A program made the translations under genes and the position numbers. Below, piece after piece: positions 1-7,666 of a stretch of 64,000 nucleotides of DNA (its first letter is position 1; each line of letters starts with the position of its first letter). Location of the stretch: assembly GCF_900115955.1 (NCBI RefSeq), contig NZ_FOYL01000002.1:682001-746000 (forward strand). Direction: 5' to 3'. Below the pieces are notes generated by a model, which saw only the letters and a program-made list of their open reading frames with translations, searched no databases and was not told where the DNA came from. The stretch comes from Lentzea waywayandensis (lineage in GTDB: Bacteria > Actinomycetota > Actinomycetes > Mycobacteriales > Pseudonocardiaceae).

Positions 1-761
1 AAGAAGTTCAGCCCTGCCTCGCCGACCGCGGGCAGCCGGTCTTCGTCGCGCACCGTGGCGGCGAGCGTGGCGAGGCGCCAGGGTGTGACCCCGAGCAGCG
101 TCGGCAGGCCGTGCCAGCGTTTCGCGATGGCGTCGACGCGCAGGGCAGTGCCGAGGCGGATGCTCGCCGCGTCGACGCCGGAGTCCGGGCGGCGGGCCTT
201 CATCCGCTGGGAGACGATGCCGATCACGCCGCCGAGTTCGTTGTCCCACAACGGACCGCCGGAGAAGCCGCGTTCGAGCTCGAACCCGAGGACGCCGTCG
301 GCCTCCAGGGTGAACTCGGTGTCCGAGGAGTGGGTGATCTTGCCGTGCCACGGCTGTTCGCGATCGTCCCCTGTGGACGGATAGCCGCACACACCGACGG
401 AGTGGCCGTTGACCTGGAACGGATTCGCCAGTGGCGCCGGGCGGGCCCGGGAGGGCAGCACGCTGCCCTCCCGCAACCGCAGCACGGCGAAGTCGAGCCC
501 GGTGTCCACACCGGACCACCCGACGACGTCCGCGAGCAGTTCCTCGTTGTCCCGCTCGTCGTCGCCGTACTGGAACAGCACGTGCACCGGGCCGTCCGGC
601 TCGGGGTGCGCACCGTTTCCCTGCTGCTCCGCGACCACGTGCGCGCACGTCAGCACGTGGTCGGCCGTGACGAGCACGCCGGCCCCCTCCGCGCGCTGAC
701 CGGGGCCGCGGCGCACCTGCACCAGCCACGGCGGCCGGTCGGCCCACGGCCCCGCGCTCAC
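1..761 (-). CDS. Trypsin-like serine protease, 3' part beyond window
   Basis: The frame opens at GTG 761 and runs off the left edge (at least 254 residues). It shows a chymotrypsin-fold triad: His41 in TCAHVV, Asp90 in GLDFAVL and nucleophile Ser167 in GFSGGPL. There is no signal peptide, so it is probably cytoplasmic, unlike most secreted trypsins. After about residue 215 a further region starts (TLLGVTPWRLATLAATV) that may begin an effector or repeat domain outside the window. The GTG overlaps the stop of the upstream Trypco1-like gene by 4 bases (GTGA), so the two are translationally coupled. Known of the family: Trypco1 proteins co-occur with cytoplasmic trypsin-like proteases in actinobacterial NTP-dependent conflict systems. 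The substrate is unknown. Confidence 0.85.
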   Translation of the reverse strand, partial: MSAGPWADRPPWLVQVRRGPGQRAEGAGVLVTADHVLTCAHVVAEQQGNGAHPEPDGPVHVLFQYGDDERDNEELLADVVGWSGVDTGLDFAVLRLREGSVLPSRARPAPLANPFQVNGHSVGVCGYPSTGDDREQPWHGKITHSSDTEFTLEADGVLGFELERGFSGGPLWDNELGGVIGIVSQRMKARRPDSGVDAASIRLGTALRVDAIAKRWHGLPTLLGVTPWRLATLAATVRDEDRLPAVGEAGLNF

Positions 762-1072
762 GTGTCCTGCTTCCACCGCAGCTTGACGACGAAGTGGCCT
801 TCGGTGGCGGTCTTCGCGACGATCACGCCCGCCTGCACGTTGAGCTTCACGCCGAACTCGATCTCGTGCTCGGACGGTCCGAGGTTCTTCAGCGCCGTCA
901 TCAACGTGCTGAGCGCGGGCCGCACACCGGCGAGGACGTCCTCGATCCTGCGGCCGGCCTCCACGATGGCGTCGCTGCCCTTCGAGACCCGTTCCATGCC
1001 GAAGTCGTACTCATCCACCTCGAATACGACCGGGTCACCCTCGTTGTTTTCGAAGCGCACCAGCGCGGTCAC
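758..1072 (-). CDS. Trypsin-co-occurring domain (Trypco1 / CU044_2847-like) protein
   Basis: A 104-residue single-domain protein. It begins with a strand rich in Val/Phe (ALVRFENN), has a central helical stretch (residues about 30-60) and ends in strands (EFGVKLNVQAGVIVAKT, HFVVKLRW). This matches the small Trypco1 domain found beside trypsin-like proteases. I prefer GTG 1072 over GTG/ATG starts up to 1093, because a GAGGTG Shine-Dalgarno lies 6 bases upstream of it. It overlaps the downstream protease by 4 bases and is divergent from the actin-fold gene starting near 1180. The family is thought to act as a regulatory or adaptor module of the protease. That role is inference here. Confidence 0.75.
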   Translation of the reverse strand: MTALVRFENNEGDPVVFEVDEYDFGMERVSKGSDAIVEAGRRIEDVLAGVRPALSTLMTALKNLGPSEHEIEFGVKLNVQAGVIVAKTATEGHFVVKLRWKQDT

Positions 1073-1179
1073 GTGAACACCTCGTTCTCGCATTGTTCGG
1101 ATTCACCGTGGTGCGGACCGCACCGAGATGCTTCACTATCCTAGGACGGCGGCGACCGTAAATGAATGGAGCCGGGCGA
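1073..1179. promoter_or_regulatory. Divergent intergenic promoter region
   Basis: About 107 bases separate the minus-strand Trypco1/protease pair from the plus-strand actin-fold gene, so both promoters must lie here or overlap the gene starts. The only clear signals are the two Shine-Dalgarno sequences: GAGGTG on the minus strand before 1072, and GGAG at 1168-1171 before GTG 1180. I see no convincing -10/-35 pair or operator palindrome. Confidence 0.4.
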
Positions 1180-2250
1180 GTGAATTCGCAGGACGGGGAC
1201 GCGGGGTGGCTCGGCGTCGACTCCGGCTCCGTGCACACCCGGACCGCCCGGTCCGGCGCGGAGAGCCAGGTCGTCTGCGGTGACCGGAGTGCCGCGTTGC
1301 GGTCGGCGCTCGCCGGTCAGGCCGCGGCACGGCTCGTCGTCGCGGTGCCCGACGCGTGGTCCCGGTCAGGTCCCGCCGGGGCTCTGGAACGCGAGTCGCT
1401 GGTCCGGACCCTGGGCGGGTTTGCGCAGCACAGCGTGGTCGAGAGTTCGCTGGCGGTGGTCGCCTTCGCGGTGTCCTCCGGACTTGCCGACGGGTCCTGC
1501 GCAGTGCTCGACGTGGGTGCCGCCGGGGTCACGGCGGCGTGGTGCGAGGTGGAGGGCGCGACGGTTCGCCTGGTCAGGTCCACGACGACGCCGTGCGCCT
1601 CGTTCGACGCCGCGCTGGGTCACCGGCACGAGGACCTGCACGTTGCGCTCACCCAATTCCACGAACGCGGGAATCACGCGCTGAATGCGGCGATGCGCCT
1701 TTCTCGTTATCTGCGCACGCCCGCCTACCGGGTGGCCGGTTCGTGGCTCACCGCCGAATCGGTCATCAATGCTTTCGAACCTTTCGTTACAGCTATTCAG
1801 GCGACCGTTACCGGATTGTTGCCGCTGGCCGGCCCGATATTGCTGGCCGGTGGGTTCGCCCGGTTTCCGCTGACCGCTCAGGCCGTGCGGGACGCCGTTG
1901 GTTCTTCGCCGGTGGTGATGCCCGACGACGCCGCGGCCCGTGGTGCGCTGGCCCTGGCGCGCGGCGTGGTCGACGCCCCGCGCCCGTCTGGACGGCTGCT
2001 CGTCGACCGCGTCGTGAACGGCCTGCTGGAGGTCGGCGACCTCCCTCTGGACACCGAGCCGGTCGTCGAGGTGCCGGCCGGTCTGCACGCGACAGTCCGC
2101 CTCGGCACGTCCGTCGGCGTCACCCCCGGTCTGGCCGAGGGCCGCCATCGCGCGGCGTGGTGGCCGAACCGCGACGACCTCGGAGCCGTCGTTCTGCGCC
2201 CGCTGGACGGCGGACACCCGCTCATCTACCCGCTCGTGGAGGCGCCATGA
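1180..2250 (+). CDS. Degenerate Hsp70/actin-fold (ASKHA) protein
   Basis: A 356-residue protein with the three signatures of an actin/Hsp70-type nucleotide-binding fold in reduced form: phosphate-1-like GVDSG (residues 12-16), phosphate-2-like DVGAAGVTA (111-119) and adenosine motif LLAGGFARFP (221-230). It is shorter than DnaK and has no recognisable substrate-binding lid; the last 100 residues are beta-rich. GTG 1180 with GGAG 8 bases upstream is the better start; ATG 1162 would add six residues without a good ribosome site. Its stop overlaps the next gene's ATG (ATGA at 2247). The phosphate-1 loop lacks the DxGTT of active Hsp70s, so ATPase activity may be weak. A sensor role is inference. 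Confidence 0.7.
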   Translation: MNSQDGDAGWLGVDSGSVHTRTARSGAESQVVCGDRSAALRSALAGQAAARLVVAVPDAWSRSGPAGALERESLVRTLGGFAQHSVVESSLAVVAFAVSSGLADGSCAVLDVGAAGVTAAWCEVEGATVRLVRSTTTPCASFDAALGHRHEDLHVALTQFHERGNHALNAAMRLSRYLRTPAYRVAGSWLTAESVINAFEPFVTAIQATVTGLLPLAGPILLAGGFARFPLTAQAVRDAVGSSPVVMPDDAAARGALALARGVVDAPRPSGRLLVDRVVNGLLEVGDLPLDTEPVVEVPAGLHATVRLGTSVGVTPGLAEGRHRAAWWPNRDDLGAVVLRPLDGGHPLIYPLVEAP

Positions 2251-3122
2251 CCACGCATCCGGCAGTCGAGGCGTTGCGGTCCGCGCTGGCCCTGGCGACT
2301 CGGTGCGTCGAGGAGGTGTCCGCGTCCGGCGACGACGCCGCCGCGCTGGCCTGCGTGATCGAGCTGGACGAAGCCCTGGAAGAACTTCCGGCGTTGCATC
2401 GCGCGGTGACTGCACTAATCGGCCTGGCCTCACCCGGCCCCGAAGCCGGCGAACACGTCTCCGGCCGCGCGGCTCAGGCCTCCGACATCGCCGCGGGTCT
2501 CGGCTCCCTGCGGACGGCGCTCTCCACGGCCTCCCAGCACGAGGCGGAGCTCCAGGCCCTCCTCGCGGAACGCTCGTCGCTCCGCGACAAGATCACCGCA
2601 CTGCGCCGCCTCGAACGGCTCAGCACCGCCCTGGGCGAGCTGGAAGGCCAGCGCCAGCTGATCGACGACCGCCTCAAAGCCCTGCGCCAGCCCGTGGAAA
2701 AGGCCGAGATCGCCGTCCTGCGCGGCGCCGTCGACCTCGTACGCCTGACCGACGAACGCCGTGAGGCCCTCCTCCCCCGCGTGAGGGAGTCACTGGACCA
2801 GGCCGCCGCGGCCCAGTCCGCACTGGCCGACGTGGAGGCGGAACTCACCCGGCACCGCACCGACCGAGCCGAGGCCGCCCGCCGCCACGAGGAACTGACC
2901 ACCCTGCACCGCGAAGGCATCGCCGCCATGCGAGCCCAGGCGGCAGCCAACCTCCGCGTCGCCGAGGCACTGGGCGCGCCGGGCGGCGACGGCCTGAGCC
3001 AGGTCGCCGAGGTGGTGCGGGACGTGCAGACCCGGCTGGCCGAGGTGGACGGCGTCCTGGCCACGGCCCTCGACACGCGCCAGGCCGAAGGAGTGCGGGC
3101 CAAGGTCCACGCCAACCGCTGA
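2247..3122 (+). CDS. Coiled-coil protein of unknown function
   Basis: A 291-residue, almost entirely helical protein with long Leu/Ala/Glu/Arg heptads from about residue 65 to 230 (for example LRRLERLSTALGELEGQRQL and RRHEELTTLHREG). It has no membrane segment or catalytic motif. It is translationally coupled to the preceding actin-fold gene and probably forms a complex with it. I do not recognise a named family. The codons for its last 14 residues resemble the units of a 62-base tandem repeat that continues past the stop, suggesting the repeats arose by copying the gene's 3' end. It ends convergently about 290 bases from the larger Hsp70-like gene. Confidence 0.65.
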   Translation: MTTHPAVEALRSALALATRCVEEVSASGDDAAALACVIELDEALEELPALHRAVTALIGLASPGPEAGEHVSGRAAQASDIAAGLGSLRTALSTASQHEAELQALLAERSSLRDKITALRRLERLSTALGELEGQRQLIDDRLKALRQPVEKAEIAVLRGAVDLVRLTDERREALLPRVRESLDQAAAAQSALADVEAELTRHRTDRAEAARRHEELTTLHREGIAAMRAQAAANLRVAEALGAPGGDGLSQVAEVVRDVQTRLAEVDGVLATALDTRQAEGVRAKVHANR

Positions 3123-3241
3123 CCGAGAACCCACGGCGCACAGCAAGCCGAAGTCGCGCGGGCCAAGCCCACACCAACCGCTGACCGAGAACCCACGGCG
3201 CGCAGCAAGCCGAAGTCGCGCGGGCCAAGCCCACACCAACC
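3079..3241. repeat. 62-bp tandem repeat spanning the 3' end of the coiled-coil gene
   Basis: Two near-identical units begin at 3141 and 3203 (the second is cut at about 3241). The shared core reads CAGCAAGCCGAAG and continues through GGGCCAAGCCC. A third, diverged copy (3079-3140) lies inside the coding sequence and includes the stop codon. The period is 62 bases, with a one-base indel in the oldest copy. The duplicated text TGACCGAGAACCCACGGCG recurs at 3120 and 3182. The rest of the convergent gap (3242-3414) shows no gene, terminator or RNA that I can support. Confidence 0.8.
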
Positions 3242-3414
3242 ACAGGTCGACGAGCACGAAACGCCGGCCACCACCCGGCTCACGCCGATCCGCCGGCCGC
3301 GGCCCCACCGCCGCCGACACCCCAGCAGGCCGAGGAACGCTCAGGACCGAGGCCCCATGCCGGCCCAAGTCCCTACCCGGCCACACCGAACACCCTCCCC
3401 GGCAAAGCCCACCG

Positions 3415-5361
3415 TCACGAGATCAGCAGCTCCGCCTCCTTCGCCTGCTCCTCCAACTGCAACGCCAGCTGGTGCGCCACCTGCGCCACGATCGCGTCGG
3501 CGCCATCGGTCCTCAGCTTCTGGGCCAGGTTCGCCGCCAGCTCCCGCTCCTTCGCGGGCGCCTTCTTCCTCAGCGACGCCTCCCGGAACATCTCGCGGCC
3601 CGCCACGGGGATGTTCGCCGTCCGCACCAGTTCGTCGGCCTTCTCCGCGGCGCTGCCACCGGCGGTTATCACAGCCCCGAAGCCGATGACCCAGGCGATG
3701 GGGCCGCCCACCGCCATCGCCGAGAAGACGGCGGCCGCGATGACGCCCACGACGACGCTCGCCACGACGCCCGCGATGGCCGCGGCCTGGTCGGCGAACA
3801 CCACCGCCAGGCCCACCTGCGGGGACCAGGTCTGGTCGCGGACGCTGACGGGGGCCAGTTCCATGGCCTCGTCCCTGATGCGCCAGCGGCGGCAGATCGG
3901 TGCGGTCAGGTCGTTGAGGTCGGGGTGCAGGGCGTTCTGCCACTCGACGATCGCCGCCTGCACGCGCGGGTTGTCGGTCGCGGTCAGGGAGGCGCTCACC
4001 GCCTGGGCGATCTGGGCCTCCATCTCGGCGAGGGTCCTGATCTCGCCGCGCTTCCAGCGGCGGAACGCCGGGATGGCGTGCGCCTCGAACGCGCCTGTGG
4101 CCACGGCGTCACCGAGGCGGCTGGCCAGGGAGCCGAGGTGGTTGCGCACCACGGTCTCCACCATGCCTTCGCGCAGGAAGTCCGCGATGTCCGCGCGGAA
4201 ACCCTTGGCGCGCTCGGAGATGCGGCCGGCGAGGGCCAGGCCGCGGGCGATGGCCAGTTCGGGTTCGCTGCCCATCACCACGCGGTCGCCGAAGATCTCG
4301 CGGGCGTAGTCGAGCACGAACGTCATGCGCGAGGCCCCGCCGGTGAGCACGACGTGCGACGGCTTGCCCTTCACGGCCGCGGCGGCCAGGAGCAGGTCGT
4401 CGCGGAACGCCTCGCGCCAGCCGCGGCCTCCCAGCGCGGGCTGGGCGGTGTCGAGCACCTCTGCCATCGCCGTGCGGCCGATCCTGATGGGGTAGAAGGC
4501 GTTCTCGTCGCCACCGAGCGGTTCGTAGGTGTAGGTGCCGACGACCTGCTGGGCCGCCGGGTGGTCCTTGGTGAAGAAGTCCTCCTTGGCCATGCGGCAG
4601 GCGAACTGGAGGCGCTTGCGCTCGAAGTCGTTCCACTCGATGTGGCGCTCGACGTCCGCGCGGTACGGGCTCTCCCGCAGGAACCAGTTCATGATCGCGA
4701 TGTCGATCAGGCTCGCGCCGAGTGCCGAACCCGCGTCCTTCACCGGGTTCGCCCGCCGCCCGGTCACCACCGTGATGTCCAATGTGGACGAACCGAGGTC
4801 CGCGACCAGCACGGTGTCCGCCGCGGTCAGCTGGAGCCTGCCCTTGGCGCGCGCCGGACGGTCCCGCACCTCGCCGGAGTCACGCGCGAACAGCAGGGCC
4901 GCCCTGGACTCCGCGACCACCTCGACGTCGGCGAGACCGGCCTCCCGCAACACCTCCAGGTACCGGCCGCGGATCTCGGGCGACCACCCGGACGGCGTGC
5001 CGAACACCCACCGGGTCGGCCGGTCGTCGGGCAGCCTGCCCACGCGCTTGAGGTCCTCCCGGACGCCCTGCACGAACAACCGGGTCGGCCGTGCGACCTT
5101 CTCCTCGTCGAAGCTCGGGTCCTTGAACGCGACGTACAGCCGCGCGTCCTCCTGGTTGATCGCGAACACGCCGAGGATGATGCCCTTCGCCGGGTGCTCG
5201 GCGACCGCGGTCACCGAGACGTAGGTGCGACCGGCGGCGCTGGGCAGTTCCTGCTTGATCACCTCGTCCTCGCGCACGTCCGGCACGACCGCGAGCGCGG
5301 TGTCCGCGTGGCCGAGGTCGAAGCCGACGATCCGCAGGTCCTTCGAGCGGTGGGTGGTCAT
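3415..5361 (-). CDS. Hsp70-like ATPase with C-terminal hydrophobic segment
   Basis: A 648-residue Hsp70-family protein. The nucleotide-binding domain shows phosphate-1 GFDLGHADTA (13-22), phosphate-2 DLGSSTLDI (188-196) and adenosine motif VVLTGGASRM (337-346). After about residue 385 there is no DnaK-type substrate-binding domain. A helical region is followed by a hydrophobic Ala/Val/Gly-rich stretch (about 516-570) that could form a membrane hairpin, then a charged helical tail. The start is the ATG in TGATG at 5361, coupled to the upstream GrpE-like gene; longer in-frame extensions run through that gene. It is the last gene of the six-gene operon. The chaperone fold is firm. The hydrophobic segment suggests membrane recruitment, which is inference. 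Confidence 0.85.
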   Translation of the reverse strand: MTTHRSKDLRIVGFDLGHADTALAVVPDVREDEVIKQELPSAAGRTYVSVTAVAEHPAKGIILGVFAINQEDARLYVAFKDPSFDEEKVARPTRLFVQGVREDLKRVGRLPDDRPTRWVFGTPSGWSPEIRGRYLEVLREAGLADVEVVAESRAALLFARDSGEVRDRPARAKGRLQLTAADTVLVADLGSSTLDITVVTGRRANPVKDAGSALGASLIDIAIMNWFLRESPYRADVERHIEWNDFERKRLQFACRMAKEDFFTKDHPAAQQVVGTYTYEPLGGDENAFYPIRIGRTAMAEVLDTAQPALGGRGWREAFRDDLLLAAAAVKGKPSHVVLTGGASRMTFVLDYAREIFGDRVVMGSEPELAIARGLALAGRISERAKGFRADIADFLREGMVETVVRNHLGSLASRLGDAVATGAFEAHAIPAFRRWKRGEIRTLAEMEAQIAQAVSASLTATDNPRVQAAIVEWQNALHPDLNDLTAPICRRWRIRDEAMELAPVSVRDQTWSPQVGLAVVFADQAAAIAGVVASVVVGVIAAAVFSAMAVGGPIAWVIGFGAVITAGGSAAEKADELVRTANIPVAGREMFREASLRKKAPAKERELAANLAQKLRTDGADAIVAQVAHQLALQLEEQAKEAELLIS

Positions 5362-6149
5362 CACCGTCCCCCTTCGCTGATCCGCGGCAGTTCGCCGCCT
5401 GGTGCGGTGTCCCCGGCGGGTCGCCGGGTCGCCTCGCCCGCCGCGACGATCTGCTGTCGCCACCGGAGCGCGGGCCGGACGGTCCGGATCTCGCCGTCCT
5501 CGAAACCCGGTGACGGGTCGAGGACGAAGTACTGGCTCACGTTCTCGTCGTAGGCGACGATCTCGATCTCGTGCTTGTCCCGCAGCTGGTCGACGAGCTG
5601 GTCCAGCCGGTTCAGCACCTTCGGCCCGTGCCCGGTCTGGCGGGCGCTGAGCAGGTCGTGCAGCAACCGGACGAGCTCGCCGTCCGCACCCCACGGCTGA
5701 ACGAACGCCACGGGCGGACGGGGACGGGCGGCTTCCAGAGTCGCGTCCAGCGCTTCACACATGTGCAGCACGTGCTTGGCGAATCCCTGCGACCGCACGA
5801 TCCGCGTCGGTTGCGGAGGGCGTGGTTCGGGTCGCGGCGGGCCCGCGAGCCAGTCCAGCCCGGTCGACCTGCGCGGCGCCCTCTCGGCCGGCTGGGGCAT
5901 CTCGATCGCGAGCAGCATGCCCATCGCGGACTGCTTGAGCAGCCGCATCCCCTCTTCGAGCTGGTCGGCCCGCAACGACTCCTCGCTGTCCGCGGCGATG
6001 TCGTGGGTCCACCGGTCGAGTTCGCGCTGCATCTCGTTGATCCAGTCGCGCATCACCGTCTTCGTGTCCTCGACCGTCAGCCGTTCGTAGTGCACGACGA
6101 AGCGCCGCTGAGCGGCCCTGAACATCTCCGCGAACGTCGGTTCGTTCAC
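5361..6149 (-). CDS. Possible GrpE-like nucleotide exchange factor
   Basis: A 262-residue protein lying between the beta-propeller and Hsp70-like genes (overlaps of 4 and 1 bases). Residues 1-85 are helical and charged, 90-118 are Pro-rich linker, and 120-190 are helical. Residues about 190-230 (EIVAYDENVSQYFVLDPSP, then a Gly/Glu turn and VRPAL) resemble the small beta head of GrpE, where a YDP motif precedes two strands and an RPA(L/R) ending. Position immediately upstream of an Hsp70 supports a nucleotide-exchange role. Similarity is short and judged by eye, so an unrelated adaptor remains possible. Confidence 0.5.
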   Translation of the reverse strand: MNEPTFAEMFRAAQRRFVVHYERLTVEDTKTVMRDWINEMQRELDRWTHDIAADSEESLRADQLEEGMRLLKQSAMGMLLAIEMPQPAERAPRRSTGLDWLAGPPRPEPRPPQPTRIVRSQGFAKHVLHMCEALDATLEAARPRPPVAFVQPWGADGELVRLLHDLLSARQTGHGPKVLNRLDQLVDQLRDKHEIEIVAYDENVSQYFVLDPSPGFEDGEIRTVRPALRWRQQIVAAGEATRRPAGDTAPGGELPRISEGGR

Positions 6150-7666
6150 CCGAGCCCACCTTCCTCAACGGCTGGTATCGACCACACCCGCACGACCCCG
6201 TCCTGCCGTCCCGCGCTGACCACGTGACCGTCGCCGGTGAGCGCGAGGCCGCGGACCGCACCTCGATGGCACCCGATCAGGACCCTCTTCCGGTTCCGCG
6301 CGGGCCACCAGACGACCTCACCCGCGGCGTCCGCGGTCACCAGGTCCCCGCCCGCCACGACGGCGACCGCGGTCACCGCGGACCGGCCGGCCGATGCCGA
6401 CCAGCCCCGCTCGGAACGCAGGTCGTGCACGTGGGCGGAGCCGTCGGCGCAGCCCACCGCGAGGAATCTCGCGCGGTCGTCCAGATCGAGCGCGACCACA
6501 CCCGCGGACGCGGGCACCTCGTGGATCAACTCGCCCGCCCACGTGTCGTACACCCGCACCACGCGGTCACCTCCCGCGGCGGCGGCGACCGCACCGTCCG
6601 ATGTGGACGCGAGCACCGCGCCTCCCTGGCCACCGGCCAGAATCGGCCGCATGGGTTCCGCGCCGGCGCGGTCGACCGTGCTGCGGTTGATCACCCCGTC
6701 GTCGCCGAGGCTCACCGCGATGCCGTCACCCGCGCGAACGCCGTTGACGCGTCCCTGATGCGCGGGCAGCAGCAGGATCGACCCGTGCTCGTCCCGCAAC
6801 CGGACGTCGCCGTCCCAGCCACCCGCGAGCCACACCGTCCGGTCCCGTGCGCCGTCGACCGCGCTCACCGCGCCGCCGAGCAACGGCACGACCCCGGCGG
6901 AAGCACCGTCGAACGTCCAGCCCCGCACCGAACCGTCCCGCGCGCCACCCACGACCGTGCCGTCCCGCACGGTCCACGCGGTGATCTCGGCGTCCGAGCT
7001 CCACATGACATCACCGGCGCCACCGTCACGCCGGACGACGACCTCCGCGCCGGTGCCGGCGACGAGCCGCTCGGGCACCTCCCAGCCGGGCACCCGCAGC
7101 AGAACCCCGTGTGCGGCGGGGTTCCGCGCGAAGCGACCGGTCCCGCCCGCGAGCCGGAACGCCTGTGCGGCCTCGTCCTCCGGCAGGTCGGGGACCAGCA
7201 TCGGCCACGTGTACCGCACGAGCTCGGCACGTTCGCGGAGCACGCCGTCCGGCTGCACGTCGAAGGTGTGCGCCGCCACGGCGTCCGCACGCACGTCCAG
7301 GACGCTCACCACGGTCAGCTTCCGCCGTTCCAGCACCTCGCGCGCCACCGATCGGGGCGACGCGGGACCTCGCCCCGCCGAAGAGTCCAGCTGGACGCGC
7401 GCCCACGCGCGGTCGTCCTCATCCGGCGGACCACCGCGCACGAACGCCTCGGTGCGGTCGAGCATCGCCCGGTCTCCCGCCGCGGCACGGGTGGCGGTGA
7501 CCAGGTCGAACCGCAGCCGCGCCCGCTCCAGTCCTCGTTCGAACGTGGCCGCGGCGCCGGGTCCGGGGCTGATCCGCCATCCGGTGCGCAGCAACCAGCC
7601 GCACCGGCCGCAGACGTCGCCGGTGATCGAGGTGGCGCAGACGGGGCACACCGCGACGTCAGTCAT
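6146..7666 (-). CDS. Zinc-ribbon plus WD40-like beta-propeller protein
   Basis: A 506-residue protein. The N-terminus carries a zinc ribbon of two CxxC knuckles (Cys7/Cys10 and Cys19/Cys22). A helical domain (about 30-120) follows, then from about residue 190 a series of WD40-type blades ending in motifs such as GGWDGDVRLRD, GGDRVVRVYD, GCADGSAHVHD and GRQDGVVRVWS. I count at least six to seven blades, enough for a closed propeller. The propeller probably binds protein partners. The gene overlaps the AAA+ gene by 8 bases upstream and the GrpE-like gene by 4 bases downstream. No enzymatic motif is visible. A target-recognition or scaffold role within the chaperone operon is inferred. Confidence 0.8.
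   Translation of the reverse strand: MTDVAVCPVCATSITGDVCGRCGWLLRTGWRISPGPGAAATFERGLERARLRFDLVTATRAAAGDRAMLDRTEAFVRGGPPDEDDRAWARVQLDSSAGRGPASPRSVAREVLERRKLTVVSVLDVRADAVAAHTFDVQPDGVLRERAELVRYTWPMLVPDLPEDEAAQAFRLAGGTGRFARNPAAHGVLLRVPGWEVPERLVAGTGAEVVVRRDGGAGDVMWSSDAEITAWTVRDGTVVGGARDGSVRGWTFDGASAGVVPLLGGAVSAVDGARDRTVWLAGGWDGDVRLRDEHGSILLLPAHQGRVNGVRAGDGIAVSLGDDGVINRSTVDRAGAEPMRPILAGGQGGAVLASTSDGAVAAAAGGDRVVRVYDTWAGELIHEVPASAGVVALDLDDRARFLAVGCADGSAHVHDLRSERGWSASAGRSAVTAVAVVAGGDLVTADAAGEVVWWPARNRKRVLIGCHRGAVRGLALTGDGHVVSAGRQDGVVRVWSIPAVEEGGLG

Noticed and set aside
111-1076. Long plus-strand frame over the trypsin and Trypco1 genes
   Set aside because: It lacks domain motifs, while the minus strand carries a complete catalytic triad and a GTGA-coupled gene pair with ribosome sites.
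3079-3241. Tandem repeat as a CRISPR array
   Set aside because: The units are contiguous with no spacers, are not palindromic and continue into a coding gene. No cas genes are near.
3472-5553. 693-codon plus-strand frame opposite the Hsp70-like gene
   Set aside because: No recognisable motifs; the minus frame has all three Hsp70 nucleotide-binding signatures.
3415-5694. Longer start (5694) for the Hsp70-like gene
   Set aside because: The extra 111 codons read Arg/Pro-rich antisense-like sequence through the GrpE-like gene. TGATG coupling and the phosphate-1 motif fix the start at 5361.
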